Positions 31,056 through 40,027 of a stretch of DNA of 41,750 nt are shown here, piece after piece. Position 1 is the first letter of the stretch; every line of letters begins with the position of its first letter. Where the stretch lies: contig NZ_BAEE01000065.1 of assembly GCF_000241265.1 (NCBI RefSeq), forward strand, positions 1 through 41,750, read 5' to 3'. The position numbers and the translations under genes are program-made. Under the pieces are notes generated by a model. It was not told where the DNA came from. It ran no database searches and saw nothing but the letters and a program-made list of their open reading frames with translations. This DNA comes from Gordonia araii NBRC 100433. Lineage in GTDB: Bacteria > Actinomycetota > Actinomycetes > Mycobacteriales > Mycobacteriaceae.

Positions 31056-32505
31056 CGCGCATCTGAACTTTGATCCAGCCAGACGCCGCGGCGATGGCAG
31101 CGCTGACCAGCAGCGACGCCAGACCGAGGATCAGGAAGTACGGGACTTCGCGTTGCGGGTCGTACCAGCCGGCCAGCACTCCGGAGAGCGCTGTGCCGAG
31201 CGCGACGGACAGGAAGAACAGTGCGACGAGTTGGGAGTGGAAGGCGCGCGGCGCCAGGCGGGTCGCCAGCGAGAGCCCGACCGGCGAGAGCATCAGTTCG
31301 GCGAAGCTGAACAGCATCAGGATGCCGATCAGGCCGAGCAGCGGCGCGCTGTTGGGGCCTCCTCCTGCCATCGGCAGGAAGCACAGGAACGCGACGCCCA
31401 TGATCGCGGTGCCGAGCGCGAACTTCGCCGGTGCCGACGGTTGAGCCGGTCCAAGCGCGGTCCACACCGCTGCGAACACCCCGGCGAACACAATGATGAA
31501 AACGGGGTTGATCGACTGCACCCACGACGGAGGGATCTCCCAGCCGAAGATCGTCCGGTTGACCCGGGAGTCCGCGTACACGGCGACGGTGGTGAACTGC
31601 TGCTGGTAGAGCGACCAGAACACGGTCGACGCCGCGAACATCGGCAAGAAGGCGAACACCCGGCGGCGCTCCCCCGCCGAAATCTTCGAACTGCCCAGTA
31701 TGTACGCGAAATATCCCGCGGCGACGACGGCGGTGACTCCCGCCACGACCGCCGCAAGATTCGACGCTCGCAGCAGCCCGCTGACGGCCGCGACCACGAC
31801 GACAACCGCCACGACGACGGCACCGGCGAGCGCGCGCCGCAGCCCGCCGGCCGGCAGCGGATTCGGCACCGCACCACCGAGCCCGCCGAGCGAGCGGCGC
31901 ATCACGGTGTAGACGATCAGGCCGATCGCCATGCCCACCGCCGCCAAGCCGAACCCGACATGAAAGCCGGCGTGGTGTTGGGCGGCACCGGTGATCAGCG
32001 GCCCGAAGAATCCGCCGAGGTTCACGCCCATGTAGTACAGCGAGAATCCCGCGTCGCGACGACGGTCGTCAGCGGTGTAGAGTTCACCGACCATGGCCGT
32101 CGAACTCGTCTTGAGCGCACCGCTGCCGAAGGCCACCAGAACGAGGCCGGCGCCCACTCCCCCCAGACCGGGCACGAACGCCAGACACAGGTGTCCGGCC
32201 ATGATGACGAGCGCTCCGCCGAACAGGGTTCGCTCGGCGCCGAGCACGCGGTCGGCCAGCCACGCGCCGACGACCGTCGACAGGTAGACGAGTCCGCCGT
32301 AGGCCCCGACGATGCTGGTGGCCGACGACCGTTCCAGGCCGAGGCCGCCGTCGGCGACCGAGTAGTAGAGGTAATAGGCGAGGATCGCCTGCATCCCGTA
32401 GAAGGAGAACCGCTCCCACGTTTCGACGCTGAACAGCGCCGCCAGGCCCCACGGATGACCGAAGAAGGTGCGCTCCCGCTTGGCGACGGCTCTCTCGACG
32501 CTCAC
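31048..32505 (-). CDS. POT/PTR2-family proton-dependent oligopeptide transporter
   Basis: 485 residues, GTG start at 32505 overlapping the cyclase stop (GTGA). About fourteen hydrophobic segments. The POT signature on helix 1, VETWERFSFYGMQAILAYYL, supplies the ExxER proton-coupling motif; FSLYYMGVNLGGFFGPLI is the second family signature (PTR2), and FAELMLSPVGLSL carries the helix-10 Glu. It imports di- and tripeptides with protons across the inner membrane. It is the last gene of a Zn-ribbon/cyclase/transporter operon, an uncommon grouping. Its 3' end overlaps the predicted 3' end of the structured RNA on the other strand. Confidence 0.92.
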   Translation of the reverse strand: MSVERAVAKRERTFFGHPWGLAALFSVETWERFSFYGMQAILAYYLYYSVADGGLGLERSSATSIVGAYGGLVYLSTVVGAWLADRVLGAERTLFGGALVIMAGHLCLAFVPGLGGVGAGLVLVAFGSGALKTSSTAMVGELYTADDRRRDAGFSLYYMGVNLGGFFGPLITGAAQHHAGFHVGFGLAAVGMAIGLIVYTVMRRSLGGLGGAVPNPLPAGGLRRALAGAVVVAVVVVVAAVSGLLRASNLAAVVAGVTAVVAAGYFAYILGSSKISAGERRRVFAFLPMFAASTVFWSLYQQQFTTVAVYADSRVNRTIFGWEIPPSWVQSINPVFIIVFAGVFAAVWTALGPAQPSAPAKFALGTAIMGVAFLCFLPMAGGGPNSAPLLGLIGILMLFSFAELMLSPVGLSLATRLAPRAFHSQLVALFFLSVALGTALSGVLAGWYDPQREVPYFLILGLASLLVSAAIAAASGWIKVQMRGD

Positions 32506-33344
32506 AGCTTCGGAACGATCGAGTACACGACCGTTTCCTTCGGCACTCCCTTCGCGCGGAAACGCTTGCGCCGCAGCACGAATCGCTCGTTGTCGATCTC
32601 GTCGACGACCGCGTCGCTCACGAAGACTTCCCCGGCGCCCGCCGCCGCGCCGACGCGCGCTGCGATATTCACGTCGACGCCGAGATAGTCGTCACCCACC
32701 GGCCGTGGCGTGCCGGTGTGGAGTCCGGCGCGCAACTGTGGCCGGTAGCCGCCGATTTCGATGGCGCTGATGGCGGTGATCGTCTCGAAGGCCGCCAGAA
32801 TGGCTTGCTCGGCGTCGGCGAAAACAGCCATCGTGCCGTCGCCGAGGTTCTTGACCACCTGGCCGCCGCGCCTGCGTACGACCGTGGCGGTGGCCGCGTC
32901 GACCGCGCGGATCAGTTCGAGGACGTGGTCGTCACCGGCGCGCAGGGCCCAGGTGGAGAAGCTGACGAGATCGGTGAACATGATCGTCATCGGTCCGTCG
33001 GGGATACGCGGCGCGGCGTTCTTGCTCCGGCGCCGCGTGAGCGACTGCCACATTTCGACGGTGGCCAGGCTGAGTTCGCGCATCGCGCTCGGCTGTTCAC
33101 CGTGTGCCTGTTCGATGAGCCGCGCCAACCGGTCGCTCGGCCGCTCGTCGCCGCCGAGGGGCGCGCCGCCGACACCGGGCACCAGGTTGCGCGCCGCACG
33201 GGCCAGCGTCACCGCACTCTCGCTGGAGTCGGTGCGTGCCAGCAGTTCGGCCGCCCGTTTGGCCACCGATCCCTCGGCCTTGTCCGTTCGGCCGGCCCGC
33301 TTGGCCGGTGCGCTCTTCTTGGCCGGTTTGTCCGCCGGGCTCAT
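32502..33344 (-). CDS. Class III adenylate cyclase
   Basis: 280 residues. After a Lys/Ala-rich N terminus and helical region, the cyclase homology domain spans ~118-280. Metal-binding Asp are in MFTDLVSFSTW and in KNLGDGTMAVF; the Lys of KNLGDG is the adenine-specifying residue, and VNIAARVGAAAG gives the transition-state Asn and Arg. All key residues for a homodimeric adenylate cyclase are thus present. No membrane segment, HAMP or sensor domain is seen, so it is probably cytosolic. Overlaps in ATGA with the upstream Zn-ribbon gene and GTGA with the transporter gene. Confidence 0.9.
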   Translation of the reverse strand: MSPADKPAKKSAPAKRAGRTDKAEGSVAKRAAELLARTDSSESAVTLARAARNLVPGVGGAPLGGDERPSDRLARLIEQAHGEQPSAMRELSLATVEMWQSLTRRRSKNAAPRIPDGPMTIMFTDLVSFSTWALRAGDDHVLELIRAVDAATATVVRRRGGQVVKNLGDGTMAVFADAEQAILAAFETITAISAIEIGGYRPQLRAGLHTGTPRPVGDDYLGVDVNIAARVGAAAGAGEVFVSDAVVDEIDNERFVLRRKRFRAKGVPKETVVYSIVPKL

Positions 33345-33685
33345 CGGACGCGTTCCGCGGCGGCCGCGTGCTCGAGCACGGCGTCGGCCAGCTCGGCCAG
33401 GGTCGCCCCGTCGGCGTCCTCGCTCAACGCGGTCCGAAGGTCCTCCGCTGCGCAGCGCAGTTCGAAGAGGCGGTCGGCCAGGTCGCGGACCTCCTCCGGC
33501 CGGAGAATCACCGCATCGTCGGGAATACTCGTGCCCGCCGTGAGCGTTCGTTGCTCATAGGCGCGCTGCCTGCACGATTGCCGACAGTATTTGCGCCGAC
33601 GGCCGAGCGAGGAATCGACGATCTCGCGCCCGCACCACGCGCAGCTCGCCTCGCGCGTGCGTCGGCGTGCGGTGTCGGTCGTCAT
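33341..33685 (-). CDS. Small zinc-ribbon-like protein of unknown function
   Basis: 114 residues from ATG 33685. Residues ~14-40 carry CAWCGREI ... RRRKYCRQSCRQRAYEQR, a four-Cys treble-clef/zinc-ribbon pattern with basic residues resembling nucleic-acid-binding knuckles. The rest is acidic and helical (RDLADRLFELRCAAEDLRTAL), possibly a coiled coil. It heads the cyclase-transporter operon and is divergent from rbpA with 139 bp between. I know similar small proteins in mycobacteria near rbpA but no function. Confidence 0.8.
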   Translation of the reverse strand: MTTDTARRRTREASCAWCGREIVDSSLGRRRKYCRQSCRQRAYEQRTLTAGTSIPDDAVILRPEEVRDLADRLFELRCAAEDLRTALSEDADGATLAELADAVLEHAAAAERVR

Positions 33686-33746
33686 GAACCGAAACGCTAC
33701 CCGATGCCGCCGCGCCCGCGGTGCGGGGCGACACGCCGTTCTCGCG

Positions 33747-33803
33747 TAGAATGGGTGGTCGCACGGCGCCGGGAGCGCCAGCGAAGCGGGCCGATTTCGG
33801 CCC
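33747..33803 (+). promoter_or_regulatory. rbpA -10 element and 5' UTR hairpin
   Basis: TAGAAT (33747-33752) is a strong -10 with no convincing -35 at the usual distance. The leader of about 65 nt holds GGGCCG[ATTT]CGGCCC (33788-33803), ending 21 nt before the start codon, near the ribosome site GAGAGGA. Confidence 0.5.
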
Positions 33804-33824
33804 AGACTGGGAGAGGACACCACC

Positions 33825-34160
33825 ATGGCAGATCGAGTGCTTCGCGGAAGCCGACTCGGAGCGGTCAGCTACGAGACTGATCGCGACCACGATCTGGCTC
33901 CGCGCCGCATCGTTCAGTACAAGACCGACAACGGCGAGATCTTCGACGTGCCGTTCGCCGACGACGCGGAGATCCCGTCGAAGTGGCCGTGCAAGAACGG
34001 TATGGAGGGCACCCTGCTGGAGGGTGCCGCTCCCGAGGAGAAGAAGGCCAAGCCGCCGCGCACCCACTGGGACATGCTCCTGGAGCGCCGCAGCGAGGAG
34101 GAACTGGAAGTCCTGCTCAACGAGCGCCTCGAGATTCTCAAGCAGCGCAGGCGCGGCTAG
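33825..34160 (+). CDS. rbpA: RNA polymerase-binding protein RbpA
   Basis: 111 residues, the standard length. MADRVLRGSRLGAVSYETDR and the sequence APRRIVQYKTDNGEIFDVPFADDAEIPSKWPCKNG are unmistakable RbpA, with the C-terminal sigma-interacting helices THWDMLLERRSEEELEVLL. RbpA binds sigma A/B and the polymerase clamp and stabilises the open promoter complex; it is essential in mycobacteria. The gene stands alone, followed by a strong terminator and convergent with ppm1, the same order as in M. tuberculosis. Confidence 0.97.
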   Translation: MADRVLRGSRLGAVSYETDRDHDLAPRRIVQYKTDNGEIFDVPFADDAEIPSKWPCKNGMEGTLLEGAAPEEKKAKPPRTHWDMLLERRSEEELEVLLNERLEILKQRRRG

Positions 34161-34177
34161 GCGCGAACCAGCCATCC

Positions 34178-34212
34178 GGCCGGTTGACCCGATGGGTCAG
34201 CCGGCCGTTTTG
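34178..34212 (+). terminator. Intrinsic terminator of rbpA
   Basis: A 14-bp stem (34178-34191 with 34195-34208, one G-U pair, loop GAT) is followed by TTTT. It starts 17 bp after the rbpA stop. The right arm lies over the last codons of the convergent ppm1; on the minus strand no U run follows, so it works in one direction only. Confidence 0.85.
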
Positions 34213-34997
34213 CTGCCCTTGGCGCCGCGGCCGAGACGACTGTCCAACCCCCACCGCGCCACCTGCAGGAAGGCCTCGGTGATGACGCCGCCGTCCATCT
34301 TCGACTCTCCGATGGCACGCTCGGTGAACGTGATCGGAACCTCGGCGACGGTGAAGCCACCTTGCACGGCCCGCCATGCGAGGTCGATCTGGAAGCAGTA
34401 CCCGGCCGAGTCGATGGCGTCGAAGTCCAAACTCTCCAGCACTTCGCGCCGATAGGCGCGGAACCCGGCGGTGATGTCGCGAATCGACGATCCCAGCGCC
34501 AGCCGGGCGTAGGTGTTGGCTCCGCGCGACAGGAATTCGCGGCGTTTGGGCCAGTTCACCGTCGACCCGCCCGAGACATAGCGCGAACCGATGGCCAGGT
34601 CGGCGCCCGCGTTGACCGCGTCGAGCAGACGGTGCAACTGTTCGGGCGCATGCGAGCCGTCGGCATCCATCTCGACGAGAACGCCGTAGTCGCGCGCCAA
34701 TCCCCAGGTGAACCCCGCGAGGTAGGCCTTGCCAAGACCGTCCTTCTCAGTGCGATGCAGCACGTGGATCCGGCCGTCCTCATCGTCGGATGCGAGCTTG
34801 TCGGCCACCTCGCCGGTGCCGTCGGGACTGGAATCGTCGACGACGAGCACGTTCACGCCACTCAGCGCGGCGAACAGGCGATCAATGATGATCGGCAGAT
34901 TCTCGCGCTCGTTGTAGGTCGGGACGACCACCAGCACGCCCTCGCCGGCCGGCCCGACGACCCCGCTTCCGGCCGCGCCCTGTCCACCGCTACTCAT
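34197..34997 (-). CDS. ppm1: Polyprenol monophosphomannose synthase
   Basis: 266 residues from ATG 34997. GT2 fold: [30 protein letters not shown], and the catalytic DxD region [20 protein letters not shown] near residue 110, then [19 protein letters not shown] and [10 protein letters not shown]. It transfers mannose from GDP-mannose to polyprenyl phosphate, the mannosyl donor for lipoarabinomannan and glycoproteins at the membrane. No long hydrophobic anchor is seen; the Lnt partner is encoded separately just upstream, overlapping by 8 bp, whereas in M. tuberculosis the two are fused. Separate genes occur in corynebacteria and M. smegmatis. Confidence 0.93.
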   Translation of the reverse strand: MSSGGQGAAGSGVVGPAGEGVLVVVPTYNERENLPIIIDRLFAALSGVNVLVVDDSSPDGTGEVADKLASDDEDGRIHVLHRTEKDGLGKAYLAGFTWGLARDYGVLVEMDADGSHAPEQLHRLLDAVNAGADLAIGSRYVSGGSTVNWPKRREFLSRGANTYARLALGSSIRDITAGFRAYRREVLESLDFDAIDSAGYCFQIDLAWRAVQGGFTVAEVPITFTERAIGESKMDGGVITEAFLQVARWGLDSRLGRGAKGSKTAG

Positions 34998-36651
34998 CGT
35001 GCTCCTTCGGTTCTCCCACCCGGATGGGCTCGCTGACTTGCGATCCCGGCTGCTGCGGCCGCCTCTCGGCACGCGTTCGGCTCCGACTGAATCTAGTACG
35101 CGTGGCCAGGGCCGCCAAAAGCGCCGCCACCCCGGCGGCGCAGACCACCACGGTTGGAATGGTCCCCAATCGCGTCGCCAGCGTCCGCTCGGTGCGCAAC
35201 GGGACCCGATCGGTCAACGTGGCCGGCTCGAACAGCTCGGTCCGCGACGCGATGGTTCCGTCGGGGGAAACGATGGCGCTCACCCCGGAAGTCGCCGCCA
35301 CCAGAACGGTCCGGCCGTGCTCGATCGCGCGGACCTGCGACATCGCCAACTGTTGGTAGGTCATCGACGTGCGGCCGAAGGTCGCGTTGTTGGTCGGCAC
35401 GATCAGAACCTGGGCGCCCTGGTCGACCGATGACTTGGCGGCCCGGTCGAAGGCGACCTCCCAGCACGTCGCCACGCCGGCGACGACCGGGCCTGAGCGC
35501 GTCGGAATCCGTACCACCGACGGACCGTGGCCAGGCTCGAACGTGCCTGCCATGTCCGCGTAGGAGGAGAACAGCCGGAAGAAGCCGCGCCAGGGCAGGT
35601 ACTCGCCGAACGGCTGGATGATGTGCTTGTCGTACCGGTCGACGATCCCCCGCTCGGGGTCCCACACCAGCACCGAGTTGGTCGGCTGTCCGTCCCCGTT
35701 GGTCAGAATGGTGCCGAGCACGATCGGCGCGTTCACCGCCCGCGCGGCACCGTCGATCTCGGCCGCCGCGTCGGGGTTGGTGAGCGGCGAGATGTCCGAG
35801 GCGTTCTCCGGCCAGACCACGAAATCCGGCGCTTGGACGCGTCCGCTGGCGATCTCGGCGGCCAGCAGCTTGGTCTCGCGAACGTGATAGTCGAGCACGG
35901 CTCGCCGTTGAGCGTTGAAGTCCAGCCCCAGTCGTGGCACGTTGCCCTGCACGACAGCTATCCGCAGCGTCGTCGGCGAGAGCACACGATCCACCGTGGC
36001 CGGGGTCACCAGGCTCGCCAGCAGCGGCGCCGCCAACGCCAGCAGGACCGTGACCACCGCGGTGACCACGCCGGCCGACAGCACATGCGGCTCCTCGTTC
36101 GCCGGCCGCGGACCACGGCGCCAGGCTCGCACGCCCAGGACGAACGCCCAGGCCACGGCAGCCCCGAACAGCGCGACGCCGAAGGACAGTCCCGTCGCTC
36201 CGACCAGCGAGGCCAGCGGCAGCAGCGGTCCGTCGACCTGGCTGAAAGCCGTCCGCCCCCAGGGGAAGCCGCCGAACGGGAACATCGAGCGCAGTGTCTC
36301 GACCAGGGTCCAGCTCGCGGCGAACCACAGCGGCGGCAGGGGAAGCCGCATGGTGACGGTCGCGATCGCCCCGAACAGCGCCGTGTAGACCGCGAGGGCA
36401 CCGGCCAGGGCCAACCACGGCAGCGGACCGACGTATTCGCCGATCCACGGCAGCAGGGGGACGAAGAAGCCCAGACCGAACAACAGTCCTGCCACCGCTC
36501 CCTCGCCGGCACGGACGTCGCCGGTACCCAGGACGACGGCGAGCAGGCCGAGGGACACGACGGCGAGAAACCAGAGGTTGCTCGGCGGGAACGACGCCCA
36601 CATGGCCAGTCCGGCGACCAAAGCCGTCGCCGGTCGAATCAGTCGGGTCAT
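34990..36651 (-). CDS. lnt: Apolipoprotein N-acyltransferase
   Basis: 553 residues from ATG 36651. About six N-terminal membrane helices ([20 protein letters not shown] onward, with [17 protein letters not shown]), then a nitrilase domain outside the membrane. The catalytic triad is visible: Glu in VVWPENASD, Lys in [14 protein letters not shown], Cys in [12 protein letters not shown] final helix ([19 protein letters not shown]) and an Arg-rich tail follow. It adds the third acyl chain to lipoproteins. Starts overlapping the amidohydrolase stop (ATGA) and runs into ppm1, so the three genes are one operon; Ppm1 probably docks on it. Confidence 0.93.
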   Translation of the reverse strand: MTRLIRPATALVAGLAMWASFPPSNLWFLAVVSLGLLAVVLGTGDVRAGEGAVAGLLFGLGFFVPLLPWIGEYVGPLPWLALAGALAVYTALFGAIATVTMRLPLPPLWFAASWTLVETLRSMFPFGGFPWGRTAFSQVDGPLLPLASLVGATGLSFGVALFGAAVAWAFVLGVRAWRRGPRPANEEPHVLSAGVVTAVVTVLLALAAPLLASLVTPATVDRVLSPTTLRIAVVQGNVPRLGLDFNAQRRAVLDYHVRETKLLAAEIASGRVQAPDFVVWPENASDISPLTNPDAAAEIDGAARAVNAPIVLGTILTNGDGQPTNSVLVWDPERGIVDRYDKHIIQPFGEYLPWRGFFRLFSSYADMAGTFEPGHGPSVVRIPTRSGPVVAGVATCWEVAFDRAAKSSVDQGAQVLIVPTNNATFGRTSMTYQQLAMSQVRAIEHGRTVLVAATSGVSAIVSPDGTIASRTELFEPATLTDRVPLRTERTLATRLGTIPTVVVCAAGVAALLAALATRTRFSRSRTRAERRPQQPGSQVSEPIRVGEPKEHDE

Positions 36652-38294
36652 GCGATCTCCGCCGTCGCGCGAAGGGCGCCCGAGTCGTACAGGACCGCGC
36701 CGCGGTGCACCGTGCGGACACACGTCGGAATCGGTGCGCCAGGGGCGACGTCGGGCAGGGCCGGGACGCGGGAACGGGGGTCGGTGGACCAGCGCTGCAC
36801 TTTGTCGTCGGAGCCGGCGACGACCAACGTATCGGCGTCGAACACCGCGTAGCTGGCCGGTGCGCCAGGCATCAGGACGCCGGACAGCCCGTCATTGCGC
36901 CCGGCCGCTCGCCATCCGCCGCGTGTGCACGCGTTGTAGGCGGCCCGCGCCGACACCGCCGATTCACGACGATGGTGGCCGACGGCGGCACCGATCGTCG
37001 CCCATGGCGAGACCGGCGTGACCGGCGAATCCGACGAGAAGGCCAACGCCACGCCGTCCTTCGCCAGCGCCGCGAAGTCGTTCATGGTGGCGGCGCGATC
37101 GGCACCGAGGCGTTGCTCGTACATTTGACCGGTACCGCCCCAGCGGGCGTCGAACAACGGCTGCATGACGGCGATGACGCCGCAGCGGGCGAGGATCTCC
37201 CGCTGTTCGGCGGTGACCATCTCGGCGTGTTCGACGCGGTGCGCACACGCCGCGAGCGCCGGCGTGCCGACTTCGCCGGCCAGTCGCGCCAGTGCGTCGG
37301 TGACCGCGCCCATGGCGGCATCGCCGATGACGTGGAACCCCGCCTGGCGCCGCAGGTCGGTGAGCGCTCGCAGGTGGGCATAGACCGCGTCGGTGTCCAG
37401 GTAGACCGCGCCGGTGACATCGGGCTGGTCGGCGTACGGCTCGTTCAGCCATGCGGTGCGCGAACCGAGGGCACCGTCGACGAAGAGGTCGCCGGCCAGC
37501 CCGGCCGCTCCACTGGTGGCGAGGAGTTCGCGCGCGTGGTCGGTGTCGCGGGCGGCCTCGCCCCACAGCCCGTGGATCTCGATCCCGGTATCGGTGGCGA
37601 GGACTTCGCGAAAGTCGTCGAGTCCGGCGATCTGCGGCCCGCCGTTCTCGTGGACCGCCACCACGCCCAGCGCCGCGATGTCGCGCAACGCCCGGTGGTG
37701 GGCCTCGGCGCGCTGGGTTGCCGAGAGCAGCGATTGCGCGGCTCGGCGGACGCCGTGGTGAGCGTCTCGGGTCAGGGGGCCGGTGTGGGAGAAGCCGGCC
37801 GCCGCGGCCAGGTCGGCGACCTTGTCGCGCAGCGCGGTGGACGCCAGGGCCGAGTGCTCGTCGACGCGGACCAGATAGGCGGGACGACCACCGACCGCGG
37901 CGTCGATCTCGGCGAGGACGGGCGGCAAGCACTGGTCCGCCTCGACGCCCTCCCACCGCGACTCGTCCCAGCCGTGCGCCCAGACCACCGCGTCGGCGGG
38001 CTGGCCGCCGACATACGCGGTCAGCCGGGCGAGAAGGTCGGCGCGGCTGCGACTCGCGCCGAGGTCCAGACCCGCATCGGCCAACCCGGTGGCGGTGAGG
38101 TGTACGTGAGAATCGACGAAGCCCGGTCCGACGAAACGCCCGTCGAGGTCGACGATGTCGGCGCCGGGGTGCATGCGTCGTCCGACGTCGTCGTAGCCGA
38201 CCCACACCACGGTGCCGTCCGTGACAGCCATGGCAGTCGCGTCCGGGTTGGCCGGCGTGTGGATACTGCCGCCGAGGAGCAGTTGCGTCGACAT
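36648..38294 (-). CDS. Amidohydrolase family protein (YtcJ-like)
   Basis: 548 residues from ATG 38294. It begins TQLLLGGSIHTPANPDATAMAVTDG, the usual beta-sandwich start, then the metal motif GPGFVDSHVHLTATG near residue 63. Further motifs are GDLFVDGALGSRTAWL, VIGDAAMG, HRVEHAEMV and AFSSDSPVTPVSPW, as in YtcJ-type amidohydrolases with a binuclear or mononuclear metal site. Members cleave N-acyl or formamide bonds; the substrate is unknown. It is first in the amidohydrolase-lnt-ppm1 operon, an order I associate with this region in relatives. Confidence 0.88.
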   Translation of the reverse strand: MSTQLLLGGSIHTPANPDATAMAVTDGTVVWVGYDDVGRRMHPGADIVDLDGRFVGPGFVDSHVHLTATGLADAGLDLGASRSRADLLARLTAYVGGQPADAVVWAHGWDESRWEGVEADQCLPPVLAEIDAAVGGRPAYLVRVDEHSALASTALRDKVADLAAAAGFSHTGPLTRDAHHGVRRAAQSLLSATQRAEAHHRALRDIAALGVVAVHENGGPQIAGLDDFREVLATDTGIEIHGLWGEAARDTDHARELLATSGAAGLAGDLFVDGALGSRTAWLNEPYADQPDVTGAVYLDTDAVYAHLRALTDLRRQAGFHVIGDAAMGAVTDALARLAGEVGTPALAACAHRVEHAEMVTAEQREILARCGVIAVMQPLFDARWGGTGQMYEQRLGADRAATMNDFAALAKDGVALAFSSDSPVTPVSPWATIGAAVGHHRRESAVSARAAYNACTRGGWRAAGRNDGLSGVLMPGAPASYAVFDADTLVVAGSDDKVQRWSTDPRSRVPALPDVAPGAPIPTCVRTVHRGAVLYDSGALRATAEIA

Positions 38295-38325
38295 GGAGAA
38301 CAGTTTGCCGTGTCGGCGGGCGACG

Positions 38326-38820
38326 TCAGTGCGCGGGCGGCAATTGGCGCCGTTGTGTCGGCACCGCGGTCGGATCCGTCGCGTATTCGCTCGAGACGAC
38401 ATCCCCGTCGATGACGTCGCCGTCGAGGAAGACCGTACGAGCGCTGACGGCCGAAACGAGACCGGCGAAGCGACGCGCGCCGAAGGCAGTGACCGCCGGG
38501 CGGGCGATCCTCCTCGTCGGCCCGGCCATCAAGACGACGCCGAGCACGGTCGACACGACACCGGGGAGGATCACCAGGATCGAGGACAGCGCCAGCAGGG
38601 CGGTGTCGGGCAGCGGCTCGGTCGGCCGGATCTCGTTGCGCGCGGCGCGGCGCAGGTCGGTCACGACTCGTCGGCCGCGGGCGACGAGGAACCCGTATCC
38701 GGCGATGGCCGTCAGCAGCGTGATCAGCAGGGCCCAGCCGACTCCCAACCAGGCCGACAATCCCACGAAGGCGGCGATTTCGACCACGACGTACAGCAGC
38801 AGGATCCAGCGAATCCTCAT
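38326..38820 (-). CDS. fxsA: FxsA family membrane protein
   Basis: 164 residues from ATG 38820. N-terminal helices MRIRWILLLYVVVEIAAFVGL and GWALLITLLTAIAGYGFLVARG, then the family stretch LLALSSILVILPGVVSTVLGVVLMAGPTRRIARPAV. FxsA of E. coli relieves F-exclusion of phage T7; the normal role in actinobacteria is unknown. M. tuberculosis has fxsA near ppm1 and rbpA, so this agrees with conserved order. It is upstream of the amidohydrolase by 31 bp and divergent from an epoxide-hydrolase-like gene. Confidence 0.9.
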   Translation of the reverse strand: MRIRWILLLYVVVEIAAFVGLSAWLGVGWALLITLLTAIAGYGFLVARGRRVVTDLRRAARNEIRPTEPLPDTALLALSSILVILPGVVSTVLGVVLMAGPTRRIARPAVTAFGARRFAGLVSAVSARTVFLDGDVIDGDVVSSEYATDPTAVPTQRRQLPPAH

Positions 38821-38932
38821 AAAGGTGTCCTTCCCGATGGCCGCGCCCTGGCCATCTGTGCGCGGCCTTTGCCTATCCAACGTCGCCGACGTCGATTTTG
38901 CTCCCGGGCGGCGACGGGTACGTTGGGAAACC

Positions 38933-39769
38933 GTGAAGCGCATCACGAGTTTCGAAAACGAAGGCCTGACGTTCGACGTCACCGATTCCGGCCGGGGAGA
39001 GGCGATCGTCCTGCTCCACGGGTTCCCCCAGCGCGCCTCGTCATGGGACAAGGTCGCACCGCTACTGCAGGACCGCGGGTACCGGACGGTCGCTCCCGAC
39101 CAGCGCGGGTACTCCCCCGGCGCCCGGCCGAAGGGCCGCAAGGCGTACTCCCTGCCCCATCTGGCCAGCGACGCGGCCGCACTGATCGACCAGGTCGGTG
39201 GGCCGGTTCACCTCGTCGGCCACGACTGGGGAGCCGCCGTCGCGTGGGCGGTCGCCGCCAACTATCCGGACAAGGTGAAATCCCTGACTGCCGTCTCGGT
39301 CGGCCATCCGCTCGCCTTCGTCAAGTCCATGGGCAAGAGCAACCAGATTCTCCGTTCTTGGTACATGCTCGCGTTTCAGATCCCGCGCGCTCCCGAGGCG
39401 ATCCTCGCCACGACCAATGCGCTGGCCGTCAAGTCGATGACGCGCATGGGGATGACCCCGGAGATGATCGAGCGATTCCGTCGCGAGATCGTCGACACGG
39501 GTGCGCTGCGCGGCGGTCTCGGCTGGTACCGCGCGCTGCCGTTGGCGCCGCCGAATTACGTCGGCAGGGTCTCGGCACCCACGACGATGGTGTGGAGCGA
39601 CGACGACGCGGCTCTCGACATCACGCAGGCCGTCGACTCGGAGCGCTACGTCGACGGTCCGTTCGAGTTCATCCAGCTCAACGGCGTGTCGCACTGGATC
39701 CCCGAGGAGCGGCCCGAGGAGCTGGCCGCGGCCATCGTCGCGCGCGCGACCTCCGCCTCGATCGCCTGA
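38933..39769 (+). CDS. Alpha/beta hydrolase, epoxide-hydrolase-like
   Basis: 278 residues, GTG start at 38933. TACGTT (38919-38924) lies 8 nt before it, fitting a leaderless message. Oxyanion strand LLHGFPQRASSWD, nucleophile elbow VGHDWGAAVAWA near residue 101 with Asp in place of Ser, as in epoxide hydrolases and haloalkane dehalogenases, a likely acid in MVWSDDDAAL near 224 and the His in GVSHWIPEERPEEL near 254. The HGFP and GHDWG motifs favour soluble epoxide hydrolase activity; substrate unknown. A 21-bp tandem repeat starts two bases after its stop. Confidence 0.88.
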   Translation: MKRITSFENEGLTFDVTDSGRGEAIVLLHGFPQRASSWDKVAPLLQDRGYRTVAPDQRGYSPGARPKGRKAYSLPHLASDAAALIDQVGGPVHLVGHDWGAAVAWAVAANYPDKVKSLTAVSVGHPLAFVKSMGKSNQILRSWYMLAFQIPRAPEAILATTNALAVKSMTRMGMTPEMIERFRREIVDTGALRGGLGWYRALPLAPPNYVGRVSAPTTMVWSDDDAALDITQAVDSERYVDGPFEFIQLNGVSHWIPEERPEELAAAIVARATSASIA

Positions 39770-39770
39770 C

Positions 39771-39828
39771 GCCGACCGTGCCCACTTTCCCGCCGACCGT
39801 GCCCAGTTTCGCGCCGACTGTGCCCTCC
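39771..39828 (+). repeat. 21-bp tandem repeat, left block
   Basis: Units GCCGACCGTGCCCACTTTCC plus C (39771-39791), then the variant with CAGTTTCGC (39792-39812), and a broken third unit to about 39828. The two unit types, ACTTTC and AGTTTC, alternate here and in the right block. The array is in the 258-bp gap between the hydrolase and cobN. Confidence 0.85.
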
Positions 39829-39839
39829 GACCTCGGATC

Positions 39840-39888
39840 GGTCTCGATACGCCCACTCGGCTAACGCCTCGCAGGCACTCGACCACCA
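39840..39888 (+). repeat. Dispersed REP-like repeat, divergent copy inside the tandem array
   Basis: Shares GGTCTCGATAC at the left end and GGCACTCGACCACC at the right with the copies at 16903 and 17095, about 23 kb away, with a diverged middle. It splits the 21-bp array into two blocks, which suggests insertion into a pre-existing array. Confidence 0.8.
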
Positions 39889-39894
39889 ATCGGT

Positions 39895-39993
39895 GCCGAC
39901 CGTGCCCACTTTCGCGTCGACTGTGCCCAGTTTCGCGCCGACCGTGCCCACTTTCCCGCCGACCGTGCCCAGTTTCGCGTCGACCGTGCCCAC
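39895..39993 (+). repeat. 21-bp tandem repeat, right block
   Basis: Units at 39895, 39916, 39937, 39958 and a partial one at 39979-39993, each starting G(C/T)CGAC(C/T)GTGCCCA and alternating ACTTTC with AGTTTC types. The period equals seven codons, so both strands show open frames across it, but the frame breaks at the inserted repeat and there is no start context. Confidence 0.88.
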
Positions 39994-40027
39994 GGGGCGA
40001 TCGCGCTAGCAGCGCGCCACGGATCCG

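Noticed and set aside
39646..39993. 115-residue minus-strand frame with repeated KxGTVxA units, resembling a repeat protein
   Set aside because: The period of 21 bp keeps every frame open; the repeat pattern stops at the inserted element and the frame runs into the hydrolase gene. No ribosome site supports it.
39771..39993. CRISPR array
   Set aside because: Units are 21 bp head to tail with no unique spacers, and no cas genes are nearby.
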